This document shows positions 23,570-38,689 of a stretch of 52,164 bases of DNA, piece after piece. A program made the position numbers and the translations under genes. Below the pieces are notes generated by a model. It ran no database searches, was not told where the DNA came from, and worked only from the letters and a program-made list of their open reading frames with translations. The stretch's first letter is position 1. Each line of letters opens with the position of its first letter. The stretch is from Burkholderiales bacterium LSUCC0115 (GTDB lineage Bacteria > Pseudomonadota > Gammaproteobacteria > Burkholderiales > Burkholderiaceae_A), in contig WJBW01000001.1 in assembly GCA_009646425.1 (NCBI GenBank), forward strand, positions 467,310-519,473. Reading direction: 5' to 3'.

Positions 23570-24348
23570 ATGAAGATGCTCGATCGCCCCCACCTGGTCA
23601 CTGCCAAAGTCGGACAAGCCTGGCTCATAGAAGGCTTTTCACTCTTTCACCGTCAACCCTTGGTCTGGTTTTTAACCCTCATGGCCTACTGGGTTGGCCT
23701 GGTTCTCATCGGCAGCCTGCCCCTGGTGGGCATCATCGTGCCGCTGCTGCTCTCACCTGGCCTGAGCTTTGGCTTCATCAACCTGGCCCGTGCGATCGAT
23801 CGCAAAGAAGCAGCAGCCCCCACCATGCTGATCTGCGGTTTTCGAAATGGTCAGGCCAGAGCCCTGCTCCAACTCGGCGGGGCCTACACCCTTGCACTCG
23901 CAGCGGTGCTGCTCCTGGCCTCTTTAGTGGGCGGCGGTGAGCTGCTCTCCATGGTTGAAAAGGGCGCGACAGAAGAAGAACTGATCACCCTTCAAAAGGA
24001 GCTGCCCTGGGGCTTGATTGTGGGGTTCTTGGCCTACATCCCGGTCATGATGGCGTTCTGGTTTGCACCCCAACTCGTCGTCTGGCGAGGCCTATCGGTG
24101 CCCAAGGCCATCTTCTACTCCTGGGTCTCGGTCTGGCTCAACCGTGGCGCCTTCCTGCGCTATGGCCTGGCCTGGCTGCTGCTGATCATTGCCGTCAGCC
24201 TGGTGATTTCACTGGGCATTGGCGGTCTCGGCGGCAACCCACAACTGGTCTTGCTGGTGATCATGCCGGTCTCGCTGCTGCTCATGGCCATCGGCCATGG
24301 CTCGTTTTACGCCAGCACCCGAGACATCTTCGAAGAGCGTCAGACCGA

Positions 24349-24352
<4 letters not shown>
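23570..24352 (+). CDS. BPSS1780-family integral membrane protein, function unknown
   Basis: 260 residues with about six hydrophobic segments (near 29-55, 55-75, 98-122, 150-172, 200-222, 230-252). The N-terminus reads KVGQAWLIEGFSLFHRQPL. Start and spacing resemble the family annotated as BPSS1780 family membrane protein in Burkholderiales, which has no known function. It is probably an inner-membrane protein cotranscribed with thrB. Its stop codon interlocks with that of the convergent helicase gene in the tetramer CTAG at 24349-24352. Confidence 0.85.
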
Positions 24353-29582
<5,230 letters not shown>

Positions 29583-29594
29583 TACCCTAGCCTC

Positions 29595-30239
29595 ATGCGA
29601 AATGCCTCCGCCACTGTCGCCATCACGCGCCGTCATCTGCTTAGACACGGCGGGGTGTGGATGGGCCTGCTCGCTGCAGCCAGCCTGACCGGCTGTGGCT
29701 GGCGAATCCGTGGTGCGGGCTACAACTTTGGCTTTAAGCGCATCATGGTGCTCTCCCCTGGCCAGGGTCCCGTGGTCGATCGCAGCCTGTCGGAAGACGA
29801 ACGCACCAAGCTGGGGGGAGAGATGGCTCAGGCCATCGCAGGCAGTGGCCTGGCCGAACGGCTTCGCCGAGAACTTGAGACCCGTTATCGTCTGCAACTG
29901 GTCTCGCGGATTGCTGAGGCTGAGGTCGTCTGCCGTGTCTTGCAAATCAACCAGCAACGCCTCGTGGTGGGCTTCTCGGGATCGGGCCGTCCCCGTGAGA
30001 TCGAACTGCGCACGGCCGTGACCTTCCGTGTCGAGGACCCCTTGGGCCGGTCGCTGATCGCCACCGACACGATTGAACTGCGGCGAGCCATCAGCGTGAG
30101 TGAATCAGAGGTGCTCTCCAGTGACGATGCTGAGAAGTTCCAGATCAACGCCATGGAAGAGGACATCCTGCAGCAGATCCTTCGGCGCCTGGCCGCCATC
30201 TCCACCTATGCAGATCCGGCTCGACCCGAAAAAGCCTGA
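29595..30239 (+). CDS. lptE: LPS-assembly lipoprotein LptE
   Basis: 214 residues. Lipoprotein signal: basic TRRHLLRHGG, a hydrophobic stretch, and the lipobox LTGC with Cys34. TRRHLL resembles a twin-arginine motif, which occurs by chance in some lipoproteins. The mature start GWRIRGAGYNFGFKRIMV is the LptE/RlpB hallmark. LptE plugs the LptD barrel and delivers LPS to the outer surface. It lies 12 bases after leuS and overlaps holA by 32 bases, an unusually long overlap for the window. It complements lptF and lptG found 17 kb away. Confidence 0.9.
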   Translation: MRNASATVAITRRHLLRHGGVWMGLLAAASLTGCGWRIRGAGYNFGFKRIMVLSPGQGPVVDRSLSEDERTKLGGEMAQAIAGSGLAERLRRELETRYRLQLVSRIAEAEVVCRVLQINQQRLVVGFSGSGRPREIELRTAVTFRVEDPLGRSLIATDTIELRRAISVSESEVLSSDDAEKFQINAMEEDILQQILRRLAAISTYADPARPEKA

Positions 30240-31146
30240 GCAGCTCACCAGCCAGCTCACCACTCAGTTTTCATCTCCCGATGCAGTCCCCAGCAGCTGG
30301 GCCATCAGTGGCGACGACCCACTGCTGACCACCGAGGCCACGGACTTGGTTCGTAGTTTTCTCCGGCAACAAGGCTTCGAGGAACGTCTGAGCGAGGCCA
30401 CCGATCGCAGTTTTGACTGGCGGGGCTGGCTGGCTGAGGCCAATTCGCCCTCCCTGTTTGCAAGCCGACGCATCCTGGAGCTGCGCCTGCCTACTGGCAA
30501 GCCTGGCACCGAGGGCAACAAGGCCCTGACCGCCTGGGCCGAGTCGCCGGCTCCAGACACCGCAGTGGTGCTGTTGTTACCCAGAGCAGACCGCACCATG
30601 ATGGCCACAGGCTGGTTCAACGCCTTCTCCAACAAAGGCCTGGTCATCAGCGTGCCCGAGCTTCAGGTCTCCGACCTGCCCAGCTGGATCATGGCTCGAC
30701 TCACCAAGGCCGGGCTCGAGGCAGAGCCTCAGGCCATATCGGTCTTGGCCACCAAATCCGAGGGCAATCTAGCGGCCGCCCACCAGGAAATCCTCAAGCT
30801 GGTCCACCTGCCGAGAAAAGACCCCAACGCCCCCATCACCGCGGCCGAGATGCAAGAGGCGGTGACCGATGCGGCTCGCTTTAGCCCTTTTCAACTGGGT
30901 GACGCCTTTTTGGCCGGTGATACCAAGCGAAGTCTGCGCATGCTGCGTGGCCTGCGCGAGGAGGGAGAAGCTCTGCCCCTGCTCATCTGGAGTGTGGCCA
31001 ACGCGGTGCGCCGTCTGCCGATTGAACGCGCCACAGAAGCCCTGCGGGAGCTGGGACGCATCGATACAATGGCGAAAGGACTACTCGCAGAGGACCCGTG
31101 GATGGCGCTCGAAAGGCTGGCGCTCTCCCTATCAAGATCAAGATGA
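30208..31146 (+). CDS. holA: DNA polymerase III delta subunit
   Basis: 312 residues from the ATG at 30208 ([17 protein letters not shown]), inside the end of lptE. The longer open frame (from 30100) runs further into lptE and is unlikely. Delta is the wrench of the clamp loader that opens the beta ring. Recognisable parts are the N-terminal AAA+ fold with [38 protein letters not shown] and TAVVLLLPR, then the lid and collar helices ([17 protein letters not shown]). It is shorter than E. coli HolA (343). Its stop overlaps proA as ATGA. Confidence 0.92.
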   Translation: MQIRLDPKKPEQLTSQLTTQFSSPDAVPSSWAISGDDPLLTTEATDLVRSFLRQQGFEERLSEATDRSFDWRGWLAEANSPSLFASRRILELRLPTGKPGTEGNKALTAWAESPAPDTAVVLLLPRADRTMMATGWFNAFSNKGLVISVPELQVSDLPSWIMARLTKAGLEAEPQAISVLATKSEGNLAAAHQEILKLVHLPRKDPNAPITAAEMQEAVTDAARFSPFQLGDAFLAGDTKRSLRMLRGLREEGEALPLLIWSVANAVRRLPIERATEALRELGRIDTMAKGLLAEDPWMALERLALSLSRSR

Positions 31147-32426
31147 GCCAAGACATTCAAACCATGATGACCCGGTTGGGCGAAAACGCCCGCCAGGCAG
31201 GTCGTCGCATGGCCGCGGCCAGCACCGCCCAGAAAAACCAGGCCCTGCTGTTGCTCGCCCAGGCCATCGATCAATCCAAAGTAGCGCTCAAGCAAGCCAA
31301 TGACCAGGACCTGCAGGCTGCCAAGGCCGCCGGCCATGACGCAGCCTTTGTTGATCGACTAGCCTTATCCGACAAAGCCATTCAGACCATGGTCGCTGGT
31401 CTTCACCAGATCGCTGCTCTCGCCGATCCTGTTGGCGAGATGACCAACCTGCGTATTCAGCCCACCGGTATTCAAGTCGGTCATATGCGCGTACCGCTGG
31501 GGGTCATTGGCATCATCTATGAATCACGTCCCAATGTGACCATCGATGCGGCCGCGCTCTGCCTAAAGTCTGGCAATGCCACGGTCTTGCGGGGTGGTTC
31601 CGAGGCCTTTCATTCCAACCAATTCCTGGCCGGTCTAATCTCTCAGGCCCTGGTCCAAGCGGGCCTCCCCGAGGCGGGCGTTCAGGTTGTTCCCACCGCA
31701 GACCGCGCAGCAGTTGGTGCCATGATCACCATGCCGCAGTTCATCGACGTCATCGTCCCCCGAGGCGGCAAGTCGCTGGTCGAGCGCATCACCAACGAAG
31801 CCACCGTGCCCGTCATCAAACACCTCGATGGCATCTGCCATGTCTACATCGACAGCGATGCCTGTGTCGACAAGGCCATTCGAATCGCGGACAACGCCAA
31901 GACCCAGCGCTACGCGCCCTGCAACACCATGGAGACCCTCTTGGTGGCGCAGTCCATCGCGGACCAGGTGCTGCCCGATTTGTGCAAGATCTACCAGTCC
32001 AAAGGGGTTGAGCTGCGCGTCTGCGGCCAGACTCGCGCCGTTTTGCTCGCCGCAGGCTTCAAGGACAGCGACCTGGTCTCTGCCACCCAGGAAGACTGGG
32101 CCACCGAATACCTGGCGCCCATTCTGGCGATCAAACTGGTCCAGGATGTGGATGAAGCCATGGACCACATTGCCCAATATGGTTCGGCCCACACCGACAG
32201 CATCGTCACCCAAAACCACAGCACCGCCATGCGCTTTCTGCGCGAAGTCGACTCTTCTTCGGTCATGATCAACGCCTCCACCCGCTTTGCAGACGGCTTT
32301 GAATACGGACTGGGAGCCGAGATCGGCATCTCGACCAACAAGCTGCATGCCCGCGGACCGGTTGGACTGGAAGGCCTCACCACCCTCAAGTGGATCGTCT
32401 TCGGTGACGGACACATTCGAAGCTAA
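31143..32426 (+). CDS. proA: Gamma-glutamyl phosphate reductase (glutamate-5-semialdehyde dehydrogenase)
   Basis: 427 residues from the ATG at 31143, which overlaps the holA stop. Second step of proline synthesis: it reduces gamma-glutamyl phosphate with NADPH. Motifs are [18 protein letters not shown] (substrate/cofactor loop), [14 protein letters not shown] and [13 protein letters not shown] with the catalytic Cys, and [18 protein letters not shown]. proC, the third step, lies 5 kb downstream on the same strand. holA-proA coupling by a 4-base overlap is seen in other beta-proteobacteria. Confidence 0.96.
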   Translation: MSQDIQTMMTRLGENARQAGRRMAAASTAQKNQALLLLAQAIDQSKVALKQANDQDLQAAKAAGHDAAFVDRLALSDKAIQTMVAGLHQIAALADPVGEMTNLRIQPTGIQVGHMRVPLGVIGIIYESRPNVTIDAAALCLKSGNATVLRGGSEAFHSNQFLAGLISQALVQAGLPEAGVQVVPTADRAAVGAMITMPQFIDVIVPRGGKSLVERITNEATVPVIKHLDGICHVYIDSDACVDKAIRIADNAKTQRYAPCNTMETLLVAQSIADQVLPDLCKIYQSKGVELRVCGQTRAVLLAAGFKDSDLVSATQEDWATEYLAPILAIKLVQDVDEAMDHIAQYGSAHTDSIVTQNHSTAMRFLREVDSSSVMINASTRFADGFEYGLGAEIGISTNKLHARGPVGLEGLTTLKWIVFGDGHIRS

Positions 32427-32477
32427 ACCCCAAGACGCGCTGACTGCGCGCGTTCACTGACAACGGAGATCTGACAC

Positions 32478-32918
32478 ATGGCCATCCTCTGGGTAAAAGC
32501 CATTCACATTATTTTTGTCACCAGCTGGTTTGCCGGCCTGTTCTACCTGCCGCGCATCTTCGTGAACCTGGCCATGGTGCCCACCGGCCCCGAGGGGCAG
32601 GCCGAGCGTGACCGCCTGTTGCTGATGAGTCGCAAGCTCTACCGCTTCATGATGCCGCTCATGATCGGGACCCTCTTCTTCGGTTTCTGGCTTTGGCTGG
32701 GTTTTGGCATTGGCCAAGGACCAGGCAACGGCTGGATGCATGCTAAGTTGGCCATCGTCTTGGCCTTGGTCGGTTACCACCATGTCTGCGGCGCCATGAT
32801 TAAAAAGTTCCAAGCCGGCAGCATGACCAAGTCCCACATCTGGTTTCGTTGGTTTAACGAGCTCCCCGTGATCATGCTGCTTGGCGCAGTGATCCTGGTG
32901 GTGGTCAAGCCCTTTTAA
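32478..32918 (+). CDS. hemJ: HemJ-type protoporphyrinogen IX oxidase (CopD/UPF0093 family)
   Basis: 146-residue membrane protein with four hydrophobic helices. The invariant His10 lies in WVKAIHIIFVTSWFAGLFYLPR, and Lys90 in MHAKLAIVLALVGYHH. In HemJ the conserved His binds heme b and the enzyme oxidises protoporphyrinogen IX to protoporphyrin IX. GGAG precedes the ATG by 11 bases. The gap before it (51 bases) holds a small CGCGC/GCGCG inverted repeat without a T-run. Its TAA overlaps the next ATG (TAATG). Confidence 0.88.
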   Translation: MAILWVKAIHIIFVTSWFAGLFYLPRIFVNLAMVPTGPEGQAERDRLLLMSRKLYRFMMPLMIGTLFFGFWLWLGFGIGQGPGNGWMHAKLAIVLALVGYHHVCGAMIKKFQAGSMTKSHIWFRWFNELPVIMLLGAVILVVVKPF

Positions 32919-34207
32919 TGACCCAGCTCTCTGGCTTCGCCGTTTGTCCATCCGGCCTTGAGGCCTGCCTGGCCCAGGAGCTCTCCAGCATCGAGGGCGT
33001 TGGAGAAGTCCAGGCTGGCAAAGCTGGCTGCTGGTTTCGAGCCGACGCGACAGCCATTGCCCGAGCCAATCTCTGGTGTCGGACGCCCACTCGCATTCTG
33101 CTCATGCTCGACCAACTGCGATTGCGATCAGCAGACGACCTCTATGCAGCAGCCAAGCGACTACCCTGGGAAAAGTTTCTGCACCCAGCCCAAACCATTC
33201 GCATCGACGTCAACCAAGGCCGCCCCGCGCCCTTTGAGCTCGCCCTTCCCTTTGCAGGCTTCAAGGTCAAAGACGGACTCTGTGATCGGCTACGTGATCT
33301 GACCGGCGAGCGCCCCTCCGTCGATACCCGAAACCCTGACATTCGAATCTGGGTCTACATCGATGGCGACAAGGCCACCCTGTCCATCGACACCAGTGGA
33401 GAGCCCTTGTTCAAGCGCGGCTGGCGACTGGCCAAGGGCGAAGCACCCCTGCGTGAGAACCTGGCGGCAGCCCTGGTCCAGATGACGGGTCTTCAGCAGG
33501 TGGGGGCAACGACGCCAAGTCCTCCGGTGGTGATCGACCCCATGGCCGGCAGTGGCACGCTGCTGATCGAGGCGGCGAGCCTGCTCGCTGGTCTGGCCCC
33601 GGGTTTTCACCCGACCAATCCCAGACGCTTTGCCTGTGAAGATTTCAACAAGGCTTCTCCGTTCGGACGAGTGGATTTCATCGCCCTGCGCGCGGCCTGC
33701 GCCGCAGCCTGGGCCAAGGCCACTGGACTGGCCTTGCCAACCATGGTGGGCCGAGATCTCGATGAGCGGCTGGTTCGTGTGGCGAAAGAGAATGCGGCCA
33801 GGGCGCTGCCTCCCGCCATCAGCGAGCAGCTCACTTTTGAGCAGGCCGATTTCTTTCAGGCTGCCGCACCGAACTCAACCGAAGCACCAGAGCCCACCAC
33901 CAGTCCCAACCTGCTCATCACCAATCTGCCGTACGGCAAGCGGGTTCAAATGACGGAGGACGAGCCGCGCAAACTCTCCGAGACGCTGAAGCGGCACTAT
34001 GCCGGCTACCAGGCCTGGCTGCTGACCGACAACCTCAAACTGGACTCTGCGATTCGCCTCAAGGCGGGTCGTCGCATCCCCGTCTTCAACGGTGACATTG
34101 AGTGTCGCTGGATGCGGTTTGACATGGTGGCAGGCTCAGCCCGACGGGAGCGTCCGTCTGACCAGCGTCCGCCCGGATCCCCCTCTGATCAACCTCAGCG
34201 GCCATGA
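32918..34207 (+). CDS. THUMP-domain class I SAM-dependent RNA methyltransferase (RlmL N-terminal/YpsC-like)
   Basis: 429 residues. An N-terminal ferredoxin-like plus THUMP region (about 1-165, FAVCPSGLEACLAQEL to RNPDIRIWVYI) recognises RNA. A Rossmann methyltransferase domain follows, with DPMAGSGTLLIEAASLLAG (SAM motif I) and NLLITNLPYGKRV (NLPY, the catalytic motif of N2-guanine methylases). This is COG0116; the E. coli relative is the RlmL N-terminal half, which makes m2G2445 in 23S rRNA. The last 25 residues are Pro/Arg/Ser-rich and probably disordered. It overlaps the next gene by ATGA. Confidence 0.88.
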   Translation: MTQLSGFAVCPSGLEACLAQELSSIEGVGEVQAGKAGCWFRADATAIARANLWCRTPTRILLMLDQLRLRSADDLYAAAKRLPWEKFLHPAQTIRIDVNQGRPAPFELALPFAGFKVKDGLCDRLRDLTGERPSVDTRNPDIRIWVYIDGDKATLSIDTSGEPLFKRGWRLAKGEAPLRENLAAALVQMTGLQQVGATTPSPPVVIDPMAGSGTLLIEAASLLAGLAPGFHPTNPRRFACEDFNKASPFGRVDFIALRAACAAAWAKATGLALPTMVGRDLDERLVRVAKENAARALPPAISEQLTFEQADFFQAAAPNSTEAPEPTTSPNLLITNLPYGKRVQMTEDEPRKLSETLKRHYAGYQAWLLTDNLKLDSAIRLKAGRRIPVFNGDIECRWMRFDMVAGSARRERPSDQRPPGSPSDQPQRP

Positions 34208-34992
34208 CTGACATCGCCCAGGCACTTGATCAGGTCCAGGCCAGAATTCAGAAGGCCTGCCAGGCCCATGGACTGCCCAAACAGGCCGTTCGCCTCATGG
34301 CCGTGAGCAAAACCTTCGGAGCGGACGCTGTGCTGCAGGCCATCCAAGCCGGCCAATTCGACTTTGGTGAGAACTATGTCCAAGAGGGTGTCGAGAAGAT
34401 TCAGGCTGTTGCACTTGCGCTTGGCCAAGGTCCCACCGGTGCGACGGCGGCAGGCGCTCCCTGCTGGCACTTCATTGGGCCTCTTCAGAGCAATAAAACC
34501 AAGGACGTGGCTGAACACTTCGACTGGGTCCACAGCGTTGACCGTCTCAAGATTGCCCAGCGACTCATCGATCAACGACCCGCCCATCTCAAACCGCTGC
34601 AGGTCTGCCTCCAGGTGAACACCAGTGGGGAGGAGAGCAAATCCGGGGTGGCGCCTGAGCAGGCCCTGGAGCTGGCCGCTCAGATGGCCACCCTCATCGC
34701 TGAGCACCCAAGGGGTCCATCAGCCATGGTGCTCCGAGGACTCATGACGATTCCTGAGCCAAGCCAAGATCCCGCCGTCACGATCGGGCACTTCGAGCGT
34801 CTGGTTCTACTAAAGGATGACATTCGCTCGGCGCTGTCGGTGACAGGGCAGGCTCAGAGCTTTGATGTGCTGTCGATGGGCATGTCTACCGACTTGGAAC
34901 TGGCCATTGCGGCCAGCGTGGCAGAGGCTACAACCTGGGTTCGCGTGGGCACCGCCATCTTCGGTGCCCGACCCACTAAAGCAACGACTTAA
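34204..34992 (+). CDS. yggS: YggS-family pyridoxal phosphate homeostasis protein (PLPBP)
   Basis: 262 residues with an alanine-racemase-like TIM barrel. The PLP-binding Lys36 lies in [55 protein letters not shown] and [13 protein letters not shown] are family hallmarks. The protein buffers free PLP and affects amino-acid pools. It is often next to proC; here proC lies 1.9 kb on, beyond murJ. Its TAA interlocks with the rpsT stop in the tetramer TTAA at 34989-34992. Confidence 0.93.
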   Translation: MTDIAQALDQVQARIQKACQAHGLPKQAVRLMAVSKTFGADAVLQAIQAGQFDFGENYVQEGVEKIQAVALALGQGPTGATAAGAPCWHFIGPLQSNKTKDVAEHFDWVHSVDRLKIAQRLIDQRPAHLKPLQVCLQVNTSGEESKSGVAPEQALELAAQMATLIAEHPRGPSAMVLRGLMTIPEPSQDPAVTIGHFERLVLLKDDIRSALSVTGQAQSFDVLSMGMSTDLELAIAASVAEATTWVRVGTAIFGARPTKATT

Positions 34993-35255
34993 GCAGCGAT
35001 TGCTTTAACAGCAGCAGCCAGACGGCTCTTGTGACGGGAAGCCTTGTTCTTGTGAACAATCTTCTTGTCGGCAATGCGGTCGATCACGCTGGAAGCGGCG
35101 CTGTAAGCGGACGCAGCAGCCTTGGCGTCACCGGCAGCGACGGCCTTGCGAACAGACTTCACAGCGGTACGGTAAGACGAACGCAGGCCAGCATTGATCA
35201 GGCGGCGAGCAGCAGCTTGACGGGCACTCTTGCGTGCGGAGGCGGAGTTAGCCAT
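34989..35255 (-). CDS. rpsT: 30S ribosomal protein S20
   Basis: 88 residues, basic and Ala/Lys-rich: [20 protein letters not shown], typical S20. It binds 16S rRNA early in assembly. It has one of the few clear Shine-Dalgarno sites here (AGGA, 7 bases before the ATG) and a good promoter. It is divergent from murJ, as in many proteobacteria. A terminator would have to lie inside yggS; I see none. Confidence 0.97.
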   Translation of the reverse strand: MANSASARKSARQAAARRLINAGLRSSYRTAVKSVRKAVAAGDAKAAASAYSAASSVIDRIADKKIVHKNKASRHKSRLAAAVKAIAA

Positions 35256-35294
35256 AACAAATCCTAAAAAAAGGGTTCCGAAGCGGAAAAGCCC

Positions 35295-35300
35295 TACACT
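35295..35300 (+). promoter_or_regulatory. -10 element of murJ (TACACT), overlapping the rpsT promoter
   Basis: TACACT lies 12 bases before the murJ ATG and shares bases with the divergent rpsT box. The predicted leader is about 5 nt. The -35 is weak. Confidence 0.4.
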
Positions 35301-35326
35301 ATAGCCGTTCTTATGAATCTGCTCAA
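35298..35326 (-). promoter_or_regulatory. Promoter of rpsT
   Basis: Minus strand: TTGAGC, 17 bases, TATAGT. Spacing is ideal and both boxes are close to consensus. The -35 lies inside the first codons of murJ. The leader of about 35 nt ends with an AGGA ribosome site. Confidence 0.75.
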
Positions 35327-36884
35327 GACCGCCGCCACCGTCAGTGGGCTGACCCTGCTGTCCCGTATCACCGGCCTGCTCAGAGAGGTCCTGACGGCGG
35401 GCCTGTTCGGCGCGGGAGCCCAGACAGACGCCTTTTTTGTCGCCTTTCGGCTGCCAAACCTGCTGCGACGCCTGTTTGCCGAGGGGGCCTTCACCCAGGC
35501 CTTTGTGCCGGTCCTGGGCCAGGTCAAAACCCAGCAGTCCCCTGACCAGGCCGCCAGCCTAGCCGCCCGAGTCGGTGTCTTGCTCTTTGCGGTCCTGGGC
35601 CTGATCACCCTGCTGGCCATGCTGGCCGCCCCGGTTCTGGTCTGGCTCATGACCGGCGGGTTCTCGGGTGATACCGCCACCTTTGAGCTCACCATCGACA
35701 TGACCCGCTGGATGTTCCCCTACATCCTGATGATCTCCCTGGTGGCCCTGGCAGCGGGAGTGCTCAACACCTGGTCCGAGTTCCGGCTGCCCGCCTTTAC
35801 GCCCGTGCTGCTCAACCTGTCATTTATTGGCTGCGCCCTGCTGCTCGCACCCCAACTGGACGAGCCCATCTGGGCCCTGGTGGTCGCCGTCCTGGTCGGC
35901 GGGGTGGCCCAGCTGGGTCTTCAGGCCTGGGGGCTGGCCAGACTGGGCCTGCTCAAGTCCCTCGGGCCCATGCTTCGCCGTCCACTGGCCAGCCTGCGCG
36001 AGAGCATGGCCGACGCCCATGTTCGGCGCATTCTCACCCTGATGCTGCCGGCCAGTCTGGCAGTCTCCGTGGCCCAGGTCAGCCTGATCATCAACACCCA
36101 CATCGCCTCGCGGCTTCAGACGGGCAGTGTCTCCTGGCTGTCATACGCAGATCGGCTCATGGAGTTTCCAACCGCCCTTCTGGGTGTGGCCCTGGGTACC
36201 GTCCTGCTGCCCAGCCTGACCAAGGCCCACAACAGCAATGAGCAAGACCGAGTCTCCGCCCTCATCGACTGGGGTCTGCGGATGGTGATGGTCTTGGCCG
36301 TGCCCGCGTCGGTGGGTCTGGCCGTGCTGGCCATTCCACTGGCCTCTGCCCTGTTTCATTACGGGGCCTTTGACGACCAAGACCTGGTCATGACCGCCCA
36401 GGCCATGGTCGCCTATGCAGTGGGGCTGACCGGGCTGATCGCTGTCAAGGTGCTGGCTCCGGGCTTTTATGCCCGCCAAGACATCCGCACACCCGTCAAG
36501 ATTGCCCTGCTGACCCTGGTCACCACGCAGCTGCTGAACCTGGTCCTCGTGCCGCTCTATCAGCACGCTGGCCTGGCCCTGGCCACCGGACTGGCCGCCT
36601 GCCTGAATGCCGGTCTTCTGTTCTGGAAACTCCGGTCCCGCGGAGCCTACGCACCGATGACCGGCTGGCTGTCGCTAATCATTCGAATCGTTCTGGCCGC
36701 CGCCGTGATGGGTGCCCTGCTCTACTGGCTCTCTGGACAACTCAACTGGCTGACACTTCGTCAAACACCTGGGCTGCGGATCGCTGCCCTCGCGGGGCTC
36801 ATGGCCACAGCAGCGCTGTCATACTTTGGACTCCTCAGCCTGATGCGGGTGCGCTGGCTGACCATCCTGAAGGGACCGAGATGA
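35313..36884 (+). CDS. murJ: Lipid II flippase MurJ (MviN)
   Basis: 523-residue polytopic protein of the MOP superfamily with about 14 transmembrane helices. It flips lipid II to the periplasm for peptidoglycan synthesis. Typical features are the start [54 protein letters not shown] with conserved Arg, and the [14 protein letters not shown] helix. The ATG lacks a Shine-Dalgarno. Its stop overlaps proC as ATGA, so the two are coupled. Confidence 0.95.
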   Translation: MNLLKTAATVSGLTLLSRITGLLREVLTAGLFGAGAQTDAFFVAFRLPNLLRRLFAEGAFTQAFVPVLGQVKTQQSPDQAASLAARVGVLLFAVLGLITLLAMLAAPVLVWLMTGGFSGDTATFELTIDMTRWMFPYILMISLVALAAGVLNTWSEFRLPAFTPVLLNLSFIGCALLLAPQLDEPIWALVVAVLVGGVAQLGLQAWGLARLGLLKSLGPMLRRPLASLRESMADAHVRRILTLMLPASLAVSVAQVSLIINTHIASRLQTGSVSWLSYADRLMEFPTALLGVALGTVLLPSLTKAHNSNEQDRVSALIDWGLRMVMVLAVPASVGLAVLAIPLASALFHYGAFDDQDLVMTAQAMVAYAVGLTGLIAVKVLAPGFYARQDIRTPVKIALLTLVTTQLLNLVLVPLYQHAGLALATGLAACLNAGLLFWKLRSRGAYAPMTGWLSLIIRIVLAAAVMGALLYWLSGQLNWLTLRQTPGLRIAALAGLMATAALSYFGLLSLMRVRWLTILKGPR

Positions 36885-37765
36885 CCTCATCAATGCTCAG
36901 CGGACTGCACATTCTGTTTATCGGTGGCGGCAACATGGCCCAGGCCCTCATTGGAGGACTGGTCCAAGCTCAACCCAGGATTGTGGATAGCCTGACGGTG
37001 ATCGAGCCCTTCGAAGCCACCCGCAAAACCTTGGCCAATGGCCTACAAATCAAAGCGCAGTCCAAGGGCATCGTCTTCAACCTCTTTGAGAGCCTGCAGG
37101 TCGCTCAGAAAACCGCGGGCGTGAGCCTCGTCGTTCTCGGGGTCAAGCCACAACAGATCAACGAGGTCTTCGCCGAGCTACGTGGCAGCCTTCGAGATCA
37201 ACTCTGCGGTGGCAGTGCGCAGGCTGCCTGGCTGTCGATTGCGGCCGGCATCAGCACAGCCAGCCTGCAGCAACAGATTGGCCACGGTCGGGTCATTCGC
37301 GCCATGCCCAACACACCAGCGCTTATCCAAGAGGGCGTGACAGGGCTTTTTGCAGCAGACGGGGTGAGCCCGGTCACCAAAGACCAGGCCCAGAGCATCA
37401 TGCAGGCCGCCGGTCAGGTGGTCTGGATTGAAGACGAGAGCCTGATGGACGCCGTGACCGCCTTGTCGGGTTCTGGTCCTGCCTATGTCTTTCGATTCGT
37501 CGAGGCGTTGACAGCTGCTGGACAGTCACTGGGACTGTCGGCCGATCAGGCCTTGGCGCTGGCCAAACAGACCGTCAAAGGTGCGGCGCTGCTGATGGAC
37601 CAGAGCACCGAGCAGCCCAGTGTCCTGCGCGAGCGGGTCACCTCTAGAGGCGGCACCACCGCCGCAGCCCTGGCCAGCCTGGATCAGAGCGGCTTTGATG
37701 AGGTGATCTCCAAGGCCCTCAAGGCAGCCCGAGACCGTGGGGTCGAGATGGGCAAAGGCGCCTGA
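36881..37765 (+). CDS. proC: Pyrroline-5-carboxylate reductase
   Basis: 294 residues. Last step of proline synthesis. The N-terminal NADPH-binding motif is IGGGNMAQALIGGL near residue 15. VVLGVKPQQINEV, RAMPNTPALIQEGVTGLFA and the signature SGSGPAYVFRFVEALTAAGQSLGLS are present. The C-terminal dimer domain ends with RGGTTAAALASLDQSGFDEVI. An ATG four codons later could also serve. It is convergent with ubiA, with a small AT-rich hairpin at the junction. Confidence 0.95.
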   Translation: MTSSMLSGLHILFIGGGNMAQALIGGLVQAQPRIVDSLTVIEPFEATRKTLANGLQIKAQSKGIVFNLFESLQVAQKTAGVSLVVLGVKPQQINEVFAELRGSLRDQLCGGSAQAAWLSIAAGISTASLQQQIGHGRVIRAMPNTPALIQEGVTGLFAADGVSPVTKDQAQSIMQAAGQVVWIEDESLMDAVTALSGSGPAYVFRFVEALTAAGQSLGLSADQALALAKQTVKGAALLMDQSTEQPSVLRERVTSRGGTTAAALASLDQSGFDEVISKALKAARDRGVEMGKGA

Positions 37766-37784
37766 TTTTCTAGAGCAGAAAATC
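37764..37784. terminator. AT-rich hairpin between convergent proC and ubiA
   Basis: GATTTTCT and AGAAAATC form a perfect 8-bp inverted repeat around a 5-base loop, covering both gene ends. It could act weakly in both directions, but it is AT-rich and has no added T-run. Confidence 0.4.
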
Positions 37785-38684
37785 CAGAGCCAGGCCCAAC
37801 CAGATGATAGCCCCCACCCAATGGCTCTGACGAAAAACCCAAAAGCTGTCTTCTCGACTACGAGACCGCAGCCGCATCAAAAGCCGATACGACCAGACCA
37901 CCGCCAGCACCCAGGCCGCTGAATACGCCAGCCCCAGTGGCACAACAAACGGCAAAGCCAGCAGCGCCAGCAGCAAAAAGCCCTGGCAAAGACTCACCGC
38001 CAAGACATCAGCCCGTCCAAAGGTAATGGCACTGCTGCGCAGGCCCAACTTCACATCGTCATCCCGATCGACCATGGCATAGGCCGTGTCATAGGCAATG
38101 GACCAAGCCACATTGGCGAGCCAAAGTCCCCAGGCATAGAGCGGCACCTGACCATGGGTATCGGCAAACGCCATGGGAATGCCAAAGCCAAAGGCGATGC
38201 CCAAGATGGCCTGTGGCATGGGAGAGAACCGCTTGAAGTAGGGATAGGCGGCTGCCACAAAGACAGCGACGTAGGCGTATTGACGGGCCAACTCATTCAA
38301 GAAGACCAAGAGACTGGCGCTGGCTGCCAGCAAGACCAACGCCAGCGCGACAGCCTGAGGAACACTGACCTCACCGGTGGCCAATCGACGCTGGGCCGTT
38401 CGGGCCACTGCGCCATCAAAGCGCCGATCCGCCAAATCGTTGAGCACACAGCCCGCCGCTCGCATGAGCACGGTGCCCAGCGTAAAGACCAGCAGCCGAG
38501 GCCAGTCTGGCAGACCCTCCGCGGCCAGCCAGAGGGCCCACCAGGTAGGCCAGAGCAACAGCAAAATGCCAACGGGTTTGTCAAAACGCGCCAGACACCA
38601 GAGCGCGTAAGCCTTGGCACGCCAGCCTGAGACGGGGGCCGCACTGGCGCGCTGACTGGAAGAGGGCTTTGGGCCGGTGGTCAT
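37770..38684 (-). CDS. ubiA: 4-hydroxybenzoate polyprenyltransferase
   Basis: 304-residue integral membrane enzyme that attaches the polyprenyl tail to 4-hydroxybenzoate in ubiquinone synthesis. The first Asp-rich motif, NDLADRRFDGAVARTAQRRL, and the second, AYDTAYAMVDRDDDVKLGLRSSA, bind Mg-diphosphate. About eight hydrophobic segments are visible. The Ser-rich start (MTTGPKPSSSQRASAAPVSG) is a variable cytosolic tail. It follows comEA by 5 bases on the same strand. Confidence 0.95.
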   Translation of the reverse strand: MTTGPKPSSSQRASAAPVSGWRAKAYALWCLARFDKPVGILLLLWPTWWALWLAAEGLPDWPRLLVFTLGTVLMRAAGCVLNDLADRRFDGAVARTAQRRLATGEVSVPQAVALALVLLAASASLLVFLNELARQYAYVAVFVAAAYPYFKRFSPMPQAILGIAFGFGIPMAFADTHGQVPLYAWGLWLANVAWSIAYDTAYAMVDRDDDVKLGLRSSAITFGRADVLAVSLCQGFLLLALLALPFVVPLGLAYSAAWVLAVVWSYRLLMRLRSRSREDSFWVFRQSHWVGAIIWLGLALDFLL

Positions 38685-38689
38685 GGACG

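Noticed and set aside
32431-32460. Inverted repeat CGCGC/GCGCG after proA as a terminator
   Set aside because: The stem is five base pairs and no T-run follows.
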